The position numbers and the translations under genes are program-made. DNA of 64,000 bases from Clostridioides difficile CD160. Lineage in GTDB: Bacteria; Bacillota; Clostridia; Peptostreptococcales; Peptostreptococcaceae. This document shows positions 18,938 to 28,610 of the stretch, piece after piece (the first letter of the stretch is position 1; each line of letters opens with the position of its first letter). Where the stretch lies: positions 1 through 64,000 of the forward strand of contig NZ_AVHW01000045.1 in assembly GCF_000449425.2 (NCBI RefSeq), read 5' to 3'. The notes under the pieces are model-generated. The model was given only the letters and a program-made list of their open reading frames with translations, made no database searches and was not told where the DNA came from.

Positions 18938-18980
18938 AAGGGCTAAGAAGTGAGAATTACACTTTTTAGCCCTTTTTTTA
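18938..18980 (+). terminator. Terminator of the serine cluster
   Basis: AAAGGGCTAAGAAGTG pairs with CACTTTTTAGCCCTTT, followed by a T-run. Confidence 0.9.
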
Positions 18981-19085
18981 TTGGAAATCATGCATCAAAT
19001 ATGAACATTAGGATATAATTTTTTCAATAATAGTTACCATTTTTTTAGAAATGGATAATTTTAACATATAGATGGTGATATTCTA

Positions 19086-19094
19086 TGTTATAAT
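19086..19094 (+). promoter_or_regulatory. Extended -10 promoter in the 677-bp gap before the GGDEF gene
   Basis: TGTTATAAT matches TGn plus a perfect TATAAT. No good -35 is seen at 17 bp. It lies about 140 bases before an intrinsic terminator and about 510 bases before the GGDEF gene. Confidence 0.5.
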
Positions 19095-19100
19095 TTAGAA

Positions 19101-19267
19101 TGAAAAAATAAAAGGATATTATAATGTTCTACTAGAATTATTATCCGGAAACCTAAATTCTAAGTATGAATATAAAGTGTATGATTTTTGAATAAGGTTG
19201 AAATTTTATAAAATAGTGATAAATAAAAAAATGTATTTTAGGGGAGATAATACATATTATTTTTTTT
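19101..19267 (+). ncRNA. Putative small RNA or attenuator upstream of the GGDEF gene
   Basis: A stretch without an ORF lies between the extended -10 at 19086 and a terminator at 19231-19267. Two interleaved pairings can be drawn: GGATA with TATCC, and TAGAATT with AATTCTA, where the second 5' arm lies in the loop of the first, a pseudoknot-like layout around TCCGGAAACC. I tested it by eye against c-di-GMP-I and -II, purine, preQ1 and TPP consensus sequences without a match. It could be a small RNA of about 165 nt or a regulatory leader of the GGDEF gene. Confidence 0.4.
19231..19267 (+). terminator. Intrinsic terminator inside the leader region
   Basis: ATGTATT pairs with AATACAT around an 11-base loop, followed by ATTATTTTTTTT. 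No gene ends here, so it must end a noncoding transcript or a read-through transcript. Confidence 0.6.
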
Positions 19268-19608
19268 GTATGAAATGAAGGGGATAGTAATTAATTAGAA
19301 AAGGAATGAATAATAATGAATATATTACATTATTAGCGTTGATATATTAAAAGTGAAGTTACAGTTTTAGTATTTATTAAGATTGAAGTATGAATGAAGG
19401 CTTTATAAATAAATATAAAGGTATATTGTTTAATTCTAATATAGGAATGCAGAAAATATTTATCGAAAAATCTTAAAAATAGGAGTGCATGCAAAGGTTT
19501 GCAATGTGAATAAAGAGCACTAAACTTTAGTTAAATGTTTCTTCTATTTTAAGATAACTTCCTACTGAAGAATTAAATAATATAGTTATATATAATGGGG
19601 ATGTGAGT

Positions 19609-22600
19609 ATGATGAACAGACTAAAACCAAGAGTTTTAGGTATTAGTATCTTGTTTATTATTATAATTATTTTAACTGGTGGTGCTATTTTTAAGTTTAA
19701 GTTTAAATTAGATAATAAGTTAAAAGAAACCACGCATATGTATTTGGCTGAGTTTACAGAACATAATATAATTAATCTTAAGACGAGGCTTAGTGGTCAA
19801 TTTGACATGCTTGAATCCATTGCTAATTTCATTGGAAACTTGAACAATATAAATGATGAATTGGTAATTGATTTAATGGATTCTGGTGTAAAGCGAAGTT
19901 CTTTGATTAGAATGAATGTTTCTACATTAGATGGCAAAAGTTATTCTAATGATGGAATCATCAGTAATATTCAAGATAGAGATTACTTTAAAAAAGCTAA
20001 AAAAGGAGAAAGTAATATATCAGAGCCTTTAGAGTCTATTATTAATAAAAAAGAAATAATAGTTCTATCTACACCAATTTATAAAAGCGGGAAAATAGTT
20101 GGTGTTTTAAGTGGAGTTTATGATTCAACAAGGCTAAATGAGTTGTTAAGATTATCTGCATTTGATGAAAAAGCAGATGTTTTTATTGCCAAGAAAAATG
20201 GAGATATAATTGCTCAAAATATAAATGAAAATAGTCAAATGCTATCATGTATATTTAAGCTTTTTGACAAAGAGAATTGTGATGAAGTTGATTGTCTAAA
20301 AACGATAAAAGAAAATATGCAAAATAATAAATCAGGATATTCTAATTATAATTTAGATAATAAAAAATTTATGTTAAACTATCAGCCACTTGGAATTAAT
20401 GATTGGTATATTTTTTCTGTCGTACCAAATGAAATAGTATCTATTCAGTCAGAAAATATATCTTATGATGTATATGTATTTGCATTAGAAATACTACTAG
20501 TTATATTGATTTTTATAGTATACATAGCATGTATTATAAATAACAACACTAAGGCCATTGTAAATGAAAAAGAAAAATTTAAGGCACTTACTGATAATAT
20601 ACTTGGAGGGGTTAAAAACTGTCTTAAAGATGAGTGTATAACTATGACCTATGTAAGTCAAGGATTTCTAGAACTTACGGGTTACTCTAATGAAGATTTA
20701 AATAGCATATTTAAAAATAAATTCAAAGATATAATTTATAAAGAAGACATAGACAAGTTTAATTGTATTATTCTAAATCAATTAGAGAAACAAGATAGAA
20801 TTGAAGTTGAATATAGAATTGTAAAAAAAGATGGAAGTATAATTTGGGTTTTAGAGAGAAGTAAATCTATAAAAGATAGTAAAGGAAATGAGTGTATTCA
20901 GGGTGTTTTAACTGATATAACAGAGCTTAAGAAAATACAGGAAGAGTTAAATTCAAAAAGATTTGAAATAGAAGCTATCAACAATAGTATTGTTGGTGGA
21001 ATAGTTATAACTGAAATAAATGACGATTTTGACAGTATATATTTAAATGAGGGCTATTTAAATATGATTGGATATACACGTAAACAACTAAAAGATGAAT
21101 TAAATAATAAGCTAATAAAACTGATTTTTAAAGATGATAGAGTAGCAATGATTGGTAGCATCAATGAACAGCTCAAAGTAAGTGATACATTTGAATGTGA
21201 ACAAAGAGTTGAGAAAAGAAATGGCACGATTGTCTGGGTTTTATTAAAAGGGAGAAGAATAATTTATGAAAATGGAAAATCTGTATTGTGTAGTGTTATT
21301 GTAGATATTACTTCTGCTAAATTATTAGAGCAAGAACTTAAAAAAAATGAAGAGCGTCATGAGATTATTATAAAACAGACACAAAATATCATAGTAGAGT
21401 GGGATATAAAAAAAGACCAAATGAATATCTCACCAAATTGGTATAATAAGTTTGGTTATGACCCTATAACTGAAAACGCAACAAAAAATATAATTAAATC
21501 AGTAGATATATATCATGATGACATGAATAAGTTTATTTCATTAATTAAACTTACTTCTGGAGGTAGTGAATATGAAGAGTGTGAAATTAGACTTAGAATT
21601 AGGGATACTACTTATGCTTGGTTTAGCATAAAGGCAACAACACTTTTTGATGATAATGGAATACCTTATAAGGTTGTAGGAAGTTTGACTGATATTGATG
21701 AGTCAAAGAGAGAAGCTGAAAAGTTGAAAGAAAGAGCAGAAAAAGACCCTTTAACAGACTTATATAATAAAAAAGCATCCCAATCACTTATAGAAGAATA
21801 CATAACATTAGATAAAAAAAGAAAAGGTGCTTTAATGATTATTGATATTGATGATTTTAAAGGAATAAATGACAACTTAGGACATTTATATGGAGATGCT
21901 GTATTAAGTGAAATTGCGAGTGATTTAATCAATCTATTTAGAGCATCTGATATAGTAGGAAGAATAGGTGGAGATGAGTTTATTGTTTTTATGAAAGATA
22001 TTTCTGAAACAAGGGATATTATAAATAAAGCAGATGAACTGGTTAAAACTTTTGAGAGGTCTTTTATAGGGAAAGGGTACAATTATAAAATATCGTTGAG
22101 TGTTGGAATTGCGAGATTCCCACAAGATGGTATGGACTATATGCAGTTGTTTAGAAATGCAGATATAGCTCTTTACTCAGCTAAGGGAAAAGGTAAAAAT
22201 TGTTATACATTATATGATAAAAGAATTTATAAAGCACAGTATATAACTAACACGAGAAATGCAGATGAAAATACCAATATAGAGAGGTCTTTTAAAGAAC
22301 ATATAACAAATTATATATTTGATATACTATATGAATCAAATGATATAGAAATGGCAGTAAATTTAATTCTAGATATTGTAGGTAGGTATTTTAATGTAAG
22401 CCGTGTTTATATATTTGAGAATTCAGATGATAATCTAGCTTGTAAAAACACATTTGAATGGTGCAATGAAGGTATAAGTTCAGAAATTGATAATCTTAAA
22501 AATATTTACTATGATGATTTAGGTAATTATCTTTTAAATTTTAATGCAGATGGATTATTTTATTGTAATGATATTGATAACTTAGGCAGTGATGAGAAAA

Positions 22601-23157
22601 AAATACTTAAGCCACAAGGTATACGCTCAATGTTACAATGTAAAATTTTAGAAGGAAATGAATTTAGAGGGTTTGTAGGTTTTGATGAATGTTCATACAA
22701 TCGTATGTGGACTAATGACGAAGTAAATACACTGATATTTATATCTAAAATGATTAGTATGTTTTTATTAAAAATGCGCATGCAGAACAAACTAGAAGAG
22801 TCTTTAAAGATTCAAAAGTCTGTAATGGATAATATGGATATATGGGCATACGTTATTGATAAAAATACTTATGAATTGTTATTTGTCAACAAAAAAATGC
22901 TTGAGTCAGCACCAAATACTCATGTAGGTGATTTATGTTATAAGGCAATCTGGAACAATCAAAATGAACCTTGTAAAAAATGCCCTATGAGACATTTAAA
23001 AGATAGTGATGATACTTGTAAATCATTTATGCATAATAGAAAGTTTGATGTAAATGCAAACATAACTACAACTACTTTGAAATGGTTTGATGGCAAAGAT
23101 GCATGTCTAATCTTTGGAAATGAAGTAAGTAGTATTGAGACTGAAGAAAATGTTTAA
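19609..23157 (+). CDS. Membrane sensor diguanylate cyclase with PAS and GAF domains
   Basis: A 1182-residue multi-domain protein. In order: helix near residues 10-28, extracellular dCACHE-like sensor to about 285, second helix 286-308, three PAS/PAC units (about 318-440, 445-575, 585-705), a GGDEF domain with intact RIGGDEF (785-791), a GAF domain (about 897-1055) and a C-terminal PAS with a Cys-rich segment ending CKKC. The RxxD inhibitory site (RASD) lies five residues before GGDEF, so product feedback is expected. It should make c-di-GMP; there is no EAL or HD-GYP domain. Possible starts are GTG 19603, ATG 19609 and ATG 19612; GGGG at 19597-19600 favours 19609. Modules after the GGDEF domain are unusual. 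Confidence 0.9.
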   Translation: MMNRLKPRVLGISILFIIIIILTGGAIFKFKFKLDNKLKETTHMYLAEFTEHNIINLKTRLSGQFDMLESIANFIGNLNNINDELVIDLMDSGVKRSSLIRMNVSTLDGKSYSNDGIISNIQDRDYFKKAKKGESNISEPLESIINKKEIIVLSTPIYKSGKIVGVLSGVYDSTRLNELLRLSAFDEKADVFIAKKNGDIIAQNINENSQMLSCIFKLFDKENCDEVDCLKTIKENMQNNKSGYSNYNLDNKKFMLNYQPLGINDWYIFSVVPNEIVSIQSENISYDVYVFALEILLVILIFIVYIACIINNNTKAIVNEKEKFKALTDNILGGVKNCLKDECITMTYVSQGFLELTGYSNEDLNSIFKNKFKDIIYKEDIDKFNCIILNQLEKQDRIEVEYRIVKKDGSIIWVLERSKSIKDSKGNECIQGVLTDITELKKIQEELNSKRFEIEAINNSIVGGIVITEINDDFDSIYLNEGYLNMIGYTRKQLKDELNNKLIKLIFKDDRVAMIGSINEQLKVSDTFECEQRVEKRNGTIVWVLLKGRRIIYENGKSVLCSVIVDITSAKLLEQELKKNEERHEIIIKQTQNIIVEWDIKKDQMNISPNWYNKFGYDPITENATKNIIKSVDIYHDDMNKFISLIKLTSGGSEYEECEIRLRIRDTTYAWFSIKATTLFDDNGIPYKVVGSLTDIDESKREAEKLKERAEKDPLTDLYNKKASQSLIEEYITLDKKRKGALMIIDIDDFKGINDNLGHLYGDAVLSEIASDLINLFRASDIVGRIGGDEFIVFMKDISETRDIINKADELVKTFERSFIGKGYNYKISLSVGIARFPQDGMDYMQLFRNADIALYSAKGKGKNCYTLYDKRIYKAQYITNTRNADENTNIERSFKEHITNYIFDILYESNDIEMAVNLILDIVGRYFNVSRVYIFENSDDNLACKNTFEWCNEGISSEIDNLKNIYYDDLGNYLLNFNADGLFYCNDIDNLGSDEKKILKPQGIRSMLQCKILEGNEFRGFVGFDECSYNRMWTNDEVNTLIFISKMISMFLLKMRMQNKLEESLKIQKSVMDNMDIWAYVIDKNTYELLFVNKKMLESAPNTHVGDLCYKAIWNNQNEPCKKCPMRHLKDSDDTCKSFMHNRKFDVNANITTTTLKWFDGKDACLIFGNEVSSIETEENV

Positions 23158-23174
23158 AATACTGTATTATAGAT

Positions 23175-23253
23175 TACTTAAAATCACAATTTGAATTTAT
23201 TAGACTTAAAATGTCTATATAAATCATTTAAGTTGTGGTTTTAAGTATTTTTT
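23175..23253 (+). terminator. Terminator after the GGDEF gene
   Basis: CTTAAAATCACAA pairs with TTGTGGTTTTAAG (one G-U pair), followed by a T-rich tail. A smaller TAGAC/GTCTA hairpin sits in the loop. Confidence 0.7.
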
Positions 23254-23254
23254 G

Positions 23255-23263
23255 TGATATAAT
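23255..23263 (+). promoter_or_regulatory. Extended -10 promoter of the radical SAM gene
   Basis: TGATATAAT (TGn plus TATAAT) directly after the terminator tail, about 75 bases before the ATG at 23341. Confidence 0.5.
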
Positions 23264-23340
23264 TAAGCGTTAAGAACAAAATAGAAAGATACTTTTGTAT
23301 GAAAAAATATTTGTTAAATATATATTAAGCAGGTGATAAT

Positions 23341-25275
23341 ATGGAAAATAAGTTTTTACCAATAAGTAAACAGGATATGATAGATAGAGGATGGGAAGAA
23401 TTAGATTTTGTTCTAGTTACAGGAGATGCGTATGTAGACCATCATAGTTTTGGGACAGCAATAATATCCAGGGTTTTAGAAAATGCTGGCTACAAGGTTG
23501 GAATAATAGCTCAACCAGATTGGAAGACTACAGAAGATTTTATGAGGTTAGGAAAGCCTAGACTTGGATTCTTAGTCAATGCAGGGAATATGGACTCTAT
23601 GGTTAACCACTATTCTGTTAGCAAAAAACATAGGGAGAAGGATATGTATTCTCCAGGTGGAAAAATGGGACATAGACCAGATAGAGCTACTATAGTTTAT
23701 TGCAATAAAATAAGAGAATCATATAGTGATGTTGCAATAATAATAGGTGGGATTGAAGCGAGTTTAAGGAGATTTGCACACTATGATTATTGGAGTGATA
23801 AGGTCAGAAAATCTATGTTAATAGATAGTGGAGCTGATTTATTAGTTTATGGTATGAGTGAAAAGCAGATTGTAGAGGTAGCCAATGCACTTAATGATGG
23901 ATATGACCCAAAATATATTAGACATATTGATGGGACATGTTATGTTGCAGATACATTAGATGAAGTATATGATAAATATATATTAATTCCATCATATAAA
24001 GAAATATGTGAAGACAAAATGAAGTATGTAGAGGCTTTTAAAATTCAATATGATGAACAAGACCCATTTAGAGGAAATGTAATTGTTCAGCCTCAGGGGA
24101 GTAAGTATTTAGTACAAAATAAGCCAGAGAAGCCACTTAGCAGAGAAGAATTAGACGAAGTCTATGGATTACCATACCAAAAGACATATCATCCTGTGTA
24201 TGAAAAATTTGGTGGTATACCAGCGATAGAAGAAGTTAAATTTAGTATAGTAAGTTCAAGAGGTTGTTTTGGTAGTTGCTCATTTTGTGCAATAACATTT
24301 CATCAAGGTAGGGCAGTGCAAAGTAGAAGCGAAAAATCAATTGTTGATGAAGCGATAGGAATAACAAATTTGGATGATTTTAAAGGATATATACATGATG
24401 TTGGAGGGCCAACAGCTAATTTTAGAAGGCCAGCATGTAATAAACAAATTACTAAAGGTGCTTGCAAAAATAGACAATGTCTATCACCATCACCATGTAA
24501 AAATCTAGATGCAGACCATAGTGAGTATCTACACTTACTTAGAACTGTAAGAAAATTACCTAAAATAAAAAAAGTATTTGTGCGTTCTGGTATTAGATAC
24601 GATTATGTAATGGCAGATAAAAACAATAAGTTCCTTAGAGAGTTGATAGAACATCATGTAAGTGGTCAATTAAAGGTAGCACCAGAGCATATATCAGAAG
24701 AAGTTTTAAAATATATGCAAAAGCCAGCAGGAAAAACTTATGATAAGTTTAGACAGAAGTTTTTTGCTATAAATGAAGAATTGGGTAAAAAGCAATATTT
24801 AATACCATATTTAATGTCTAGTCATCCTGGCTCAACATTAAACAGTGCTATAGAGTTAGCTGAGTATTTAAGAGATACTCATTATCAACCAGAGCAGGTT
24901 CAGGACTTTTATCCGACTCCTGGGACACTATCTACAACAATGTTTTATACAGGTATAGACCCACTTACAATGCAACCAGTTTATGTACCTAAGTCAAAAC
25001 GTGATAAGGCGATGCAAAGAGCTTTATTACAGTATAGAGCACCTAGAAATTATGATTTAGTGTATTCTGCATTAGTAGAAGCAGGAAGAGAAGATTTAAT
25101 TGGTTTTGGACATAGATGTCTAATAAAGCCAAGAGATGAGAAGCCTTATTTTAACAGAAATAATTCTAAGAAAAATACATCTAAAGGTGCAAATAAAAAT
25201 AAAAGAGCTAATACAAATAACAAAACTAATAAGAATCAACAAAAAAATTCAACTAAAAAAAAGAAAAAATATTAG
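23341..25275 (+). CDS. YgiQ family radical SAM protein
   Basis: A 644-residue protein of the YgiQ type. The N-terminal part is the YgiQ-specific domain ([17 protein letters not shown]), and the central radical SAM domain holds the cluster motif [11 protein letters not shown], that is CxxxCxxC. Further conserved Cys residues occur in [15 protein letters not shown]. The last 45 residues are a low-complexity K/N/T-rich basic tail. YgiQ proteins are widespread, are predicted to use SAM radical chemistry, and have no settled substrate. The gene has its own promoter and RBS (CAGGTGATAAT) and stands alone. Confidence 0.93.
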   Translation: MENKFLPISKQDMIDRGWEELDFVLVTGDAYVDHHSFGTAIISRVLENAGYKVGIIAQPDWKTTEDFMRLGKPRLGFLVNAGNMDSMVNHYSVSKKHREKDMYSPGGKMGHRPDRATIVYCNKIRESYSDVAIIIGGIEASLRRFAHYDYWSDKVRKSMLIDSGADLLVYGMSEKQIVEVANALNDGYDPKYIRHIDGTCYVADTLDEVYDKYILIPSYKEICEDKMKYVEAFKIQYDEQDPFRGNVIVQPQGSKYLVQNKPEKPLSREELDEVYGLPYQKTYHPVYEKFGGIPAIEEVKFSIVSSRGCFGSCSFCAITFHQGRAVQSRSEKSIVDEAIGITNLDDFKGYIHDVGGPTANFRRPACNKQITKGACKNRQCLSPSPCKNLDADHSEYLHLLRTVRKLPKIKKVFVRSGIRYDYVMADKNNKFLRELIEHHVSGQLKVAPEHISEEVLKYMQKPAGKTYDKFRQKFFAINEELGKKQYLIPYLMSSHPGSTLNSAIELAEYLRDTHYQPEQVQDFYPTPGTLSTTMFYTGIDPLTMQPVYVPKSKRDKAMQRALLQYRAPRNYDLVYSALVEAGREDLIGFGHRCLIKPRDEKPYFNRNNSKKNTSKGANKNKRANTNNKTNKNQQKNSTKKKKKY

Positions 25276-25381
25276 AATATAAATAAAAATATTTAAATAA
25301 GAAGGATAATTCGATAAATTAACAGAAATTAATATAAATAAATATAATTATTTTATAAGATGTTAGCTTTGGGAGGAAAAG

Positions 25382-26377
25382 ATGAAAAAGTATATTTCTA
25401 TAATATTGTTAGTAGTATTTGGGGTAGTTTTTTTGGGAGGATGTACATCAGAAAAAGGTAAATCTCCAAAAAAAGAGTTATCAGTTGTTAAAGAAGTAAA
25501 AGTGGCTGTTCCAGATGGATTACCAGCAGTAGCAATAGCTAAACTTGCAAATGAAAATCCAGAAATTAAAGAAGGCTACGAGACAAAGTATAGTATTGAG
25601 AAGACACCAGAGGCGATTTCTACTAGAGTGATGAAAAAAGATGTAGATATAGCTGTAGTTCCATCAAACATGGCTGCAATAGCATATAATAAAACTTCAG
25701 CATATAACATTGTTGGTACTGTAGGAATGGGTTCACTTTATTTAGTGTCAACAGAAAATATAAAAGACTATTCTGATTTAATTGGTAAAGAAGTTGGATG
25801 TACTGGTAAAGGACTTACTCCAGATATAACTATAAAGAGCCTTTTATTACAAAAAGATATAAGTTCTTCAGATATAAAATTCAATTATGTGAATTCAGCA
25901 AGTGAATTAGTACCATTATTGGCTACTGGTAAAATTACAACAGGTATTGTTCCAGAACCTGCACTTAGTGCCTTGATGTCTAAAAATCCAGATATAAAAA
26001 TTATAAAAAGTTTAAATGACTCATGGAAGGAAGTAAGTGGTTCAAAAGATGGTTATCCTCAATCTACATTAATTGTAAAATCTGAGTTCTTAAGAGATAA
26101 TAAAGATTTTGTGGATTCTTTTGTTGGTCAATTATCAAATAGTATAGATTGGGCAAATAAAAATCCTGAAGAATTAGGGGCATATTCTGAAAAAATAAAA
26201 ATATCTACGGAATCCAAGATAATAGGAAAAGCTCTTGAAAGAGCTAATTTAAAATATATTCCAGTTAAAGACATGGTTAAAGACTACAAAAACTACTATG
26301 ATAAATTGGCTGATTTTGATGATAAGACATTAGGAGGCAAAGTACCAGATGAAGCAATATACTTTGTTGAGAAATAA
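25382..26377 (+). CDS. ABC transporter substrate-binding lipoprotein (SsuA/NMT1-like)
   Basis: A 331-residue exported lipoprotein. A signal peptide ends in the lipobox LGGC with Cys21 as the lipidated residue. The mature part is a type II periplasmic-binding fold of the NMT1/SsuA group (AVPDGLPAVAIAKLANENPE; TGIVPEPALSALM). Members bind sulfonates, nitrate, taurine or thiamine precursors; no sulfonate oxygenase lies nearby, so the ligand is open. GGGAGGAAAAG precedes the ATG. The permease gene starts inside its 3' end, so the importer is one operon. Confidence 0.88.
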   Translation: MKKYISIILLVVFGVVFLGGCTSEKGKSPKKELSVVKEVKVAVPDGLPAVAIAKLANENPEIKEGYETKYSIEKTPEAISTRVMKKDVDIAVVPSNMAAIAYNKTSAYNIVGTVGMGSLYLVSTENIKDYSDLIGKEVGCTGKGLTPDITIKSLLLQKDISSSDIKFNYVNSASELVPLLATGKITTGIVPEPALSALMSKNPDIKIIKSLNDSWKEVSGSKDGYPQSTLIVKSEFLRDNKDFVDSFVGQLSNSIDWANKNPEELGAYSEKIKISTESKIIGKALERANLKYIPVKDMVKDYKNYYDKLADFDDKTLGGKVPDEAIYFVEK

Positions 26378-27134
26378 AAAAAATAAAGAACAATTTATAG
26401 ATAAATTAGAGGTAACACTTTCTTGTGTTATCCTCTTATTTTTATGGCAAATTATCGCTTTAAAAGTTGATAATGACATATTTTTACCTACAGTAACTCA
26501 AGTATTTAATAGCATTAAAGAAATCATACTAAATTCTACTTTCTATATAGATGTACTTTATTCTCTGGGCAGATGTTTTTTTAGTTTTTTATTTGCTATG
26601 ATTTTTGCTATTATACTATCAATAATGTCTTACTTAAGTAGGTTTTTTAGAAATTTATTAAAACCAATCAATGCTTTAGCACGTTCAATACCAACTATGA
26701 TATTGGTAGTACTTGCACTTATCTGGTTTGAAAAAGATAGTACACCTTTTATAGTTGGCTTTGCTATAGTTTTTCCTATCTTATATGATAACGTTTTGGG
26801 AGCTATATTTAATATAGATAAGAACTTGTTAGAAATGGCAAGTGTGTATAAAATAAGATTTGTAGATAAGGTATTAAAAATTTATTTGCCAGCCATAAAA
26901 TTTCAAATTATATCTATATTAGTATCGACCTTTTCTTTGAGCTTGAAAGTTGCTATAGCAGGAGAGGTGTATAGTCAACCTACATATGGTATTGGAACTA
27001 TGATACAGACTGAAAAAATCAATTTTAATACATCTGGAATATTTGCATGGATAATTATTGTTCTTTTAATTTCTGCCATTTTGCAAATAGCTCAAAAGTT
27101 TTTAGCAAGGAGAGCTTTTTTATGGAAAAGATGA
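26349..27134 (+). CDS. ABC transporter permease (SsuC-like)
   Basis: A 261-residue inner-membrane permease with about six helices and the BPD_transp_1 EAA-loop region (LARSIPTMILVVLALIWF, then the cytoplasmic loop near NLLEMASVYKIRFVDKVLKI). It forms the channel of the importer with the lipoprotein before it and the ATPase after it. AGGAGG at 26332-26337 selects ATG 26349, so it overlaps the lipoprotein gene by 29 bases. The ATPase gene overlaps its end by 13 bases. Substrate class as for the binding protein. Confidence 0.88.
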   Translation: MKQYTLLRNKKNKEQFIDKLEVTLSCVILLFLWQIIALKVDNDIFLPTVTQVFNSIKEIILNSTFYIDVLYSLGRCFFSFLFAMIFAIILSIMSYLSRFFRNLLKPINALARSIPTMILVVLALIWFEKDSTPFIVGFAIVFPILYDNVLGAIFNIDKNLLEMASVYKIRFVDKVLKIYLPAIKFQIISILVSTFSLSLKVAIAGEVYSQPTYGIGTMIQTEKINFNTSGIFAWIIIVLLISAILQIAQKFLARRAFLWKR

Positions 27135-27820
27135 AGCTAAGTATTGAAAATATAAATAAAACATATGATAAGCATATTATATTTAAAAATTTTAATATTG
27201 ATTTTTATGAGAATGAGGTTAATTGTATTCTTGGAAAATCAGGGTGTGGAAAAACTACACTTTTGAATATAATAAGTGGAATTATTAAAAATGATACTAA
27301 CAATTTAAATATCAAAGACGAATTGAATAAAAGAGAAAGTAAATTGGAAGCTAGTTACATATTTCAAGATGATAGACTTATAGACTGGTTAACAGTAGAA
27401 GAAAACATAAAGATAGTCGTAAATAGATACTATAATAAAACTCAACTAAATAAAATTTGTGACGAGTATTTAGAATTGGTTGGAATTAGTGAATATAAAA
27501 AATTCTATCCTCAAATGCTTAGTGGAGGTCTTAGACAAAGAGTAAATATCGCTAGAGCTTTTATATATCCATCAAGAAATATTATTATGGATGAACCATT
27601 TAAATCTATTGATGCAAAAAATACACAAATTATAATGAATAATTTTAGAGATATACTAAAAAAAGAAAATAGAACTGTGTTATTTGTAACTCATAATATT
27701 GAGGAAGCATTATTTTTAGCGGATAGAATATTTATTTTAGGTGATTCTCCTATTAGAATAAAAAAAATACTAAAAAATTCTAAGGAATTGGAAAAAAATG
27801 AAGTTTTGAAGTTAATATAG
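27122..27820 (+). CDS. ABC transporter ATP-binding protein (SsuB-like)
   Basis: A 232-residue ATPase that drives the importer. Walker A is GKSGCGKTT, the signature is LSGGLRQRVNIARA, Walker B is IIMDEP and the H-loop is VTHNIEEAL. An in-frame reading extends upstream to 27047, but AGGAG at 27109-27113 selects ATG 27122, which overlaps the permease stop by 13 bases and implies translational coupling. The length is short but normal for the SsuB/TauB group. Confidence 0.9.
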   Translation: MEKMKLSIENINKTYDKHIIFKNFNIDFYENEVNCILGKSGCGKTTLLNIISGIIKNDTNNLNIKDELNKRESKLEASYIFQDDRLIDWLTVEENIKIVVNRYYNKTQLNKICDEYLELVGISEYKKFYPQMLSGGLRQRVNIARAFIYPSRNIIMDEPFKSIDAKNTQIIMNNFRDILKKENRTVLFVTHNIEEALFLADRIFILGDSPIRIKKILKNSKELEKNEVLKLI

Positions 27821-27941
27821 AGTTATAATAATACTGTTATTTTAAAATATGCTTATTTAAAAGTATAAGACTACATTAAAATAGTACAGAATATTCGAAA
27901 AGATGTATAATGTTCGTATTTTATGAGAGGGAAGTGAATAT

Positions 27942-28412
27942 ATGGTTAAGACTAATGCTATGAGAATCTTAGATTCAAATAAAATTGATTATAAAGTAAT
28001 GTCTTATGAAGTGAAAAGTGAACATGTAGATGGTGTTGAGGTAGCACATGATATAGGAAGAGATGTAAATGAAGTATATAAGACTTTAGTAACTCAAGGA
28101 GTTAGTAAGAATATCTATGTATATGTAATACCAGTACATGAAAACTTGGACTTAAAAAAGGCTGCAAAAGTAGCTAAGGAGAAAAGTGTGGAGATGATTC
28201 ATGTAAAAGATATAAATAAGTTTACAGGATACATTAGAGGCGGATGTTCTCCTATAGGTATGAAAAAACTTTATAGAACTTTTGTAAATGAAAGTGCAAA
28301 AAATTTAGATACAATTATCGTGAGTGCAGGTAAAATAGGATATCAAATAGAACTGTCACCATTTGATTTACAAAAGCTTATACAAGTAGAATTTGTAGAT
28401 GTAATAAAATAA
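27942..28412 (+). CDS. ybaK: Cys-tRNA(Pro)/Cys-tRNA(Cys) deacylase, YbaK family
   Basis: A 156-residue cytoplasmic protein of the YbaK/ProRS-INS superfamily, which hydrolyses Cys mis-attached to tRNA-Pro. Visible hallmarks are the Lys in VYKTLVTQG and the C-terminal GYIRGGCSPIGMKK, the conserved loop of the deacylase pocket. The start ATG follows AGAGGGAAGTG. It stands alone between the ABC importer and the fumarase genes. Family assignment is clear; the exact tRNA specificity is by homology only. Confidence 0.92.
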   Translation: MVKTNAMRILDSNKIDYKVMSYEVKSEHVDGVEVAHDIGRDVNEVYKTLVTQGVSKNIYVYVIPVHENLDLKKAAKVAKEKSVEMIHVKDINKFTGYIRGGCSPIGMKKLYRTFVNESAKNLDTIIVSAGKIGYQIELSPFDLQKLIQVEFVDVIK

Positions 28413-28610
28413 TAAAAATTACATAAAAAACATAGAGACTATATGCTTAATGATAAGAGTTATATTGTTTATAACATTAGTAATAACTCTGAAATAAATA
28501 TTCAGTTACTTATATGTAATTGTACAAAAATATTGAGAAATTTTAAGAATAATGGTAAAGTGTAAGTATAATCACGAATATTTTTTATAAAGTAATGGAG
28601 GGATGTTCGC

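Noticed and set aside
19141-19200. c-di-GMP riboswitch before the GGDEF gene
   Set aside because: Neither the class I GCACAGGGCAAACC-type core nor the class II consensus is present; only a generic structured element remains.
21666-22082. Minus-strand ORF of 138 residues across the GGDEF domain
   Set aside because: Covers the GGDEF motif region in antisense; no RBS and no family resemblance.
28456-28490. Hairpin AGAGTTAT/ATAACTCT after ybaK
   Set aside because: Eight-bp stem with a 19-base loop and no T-run; too weak to call a terminator.
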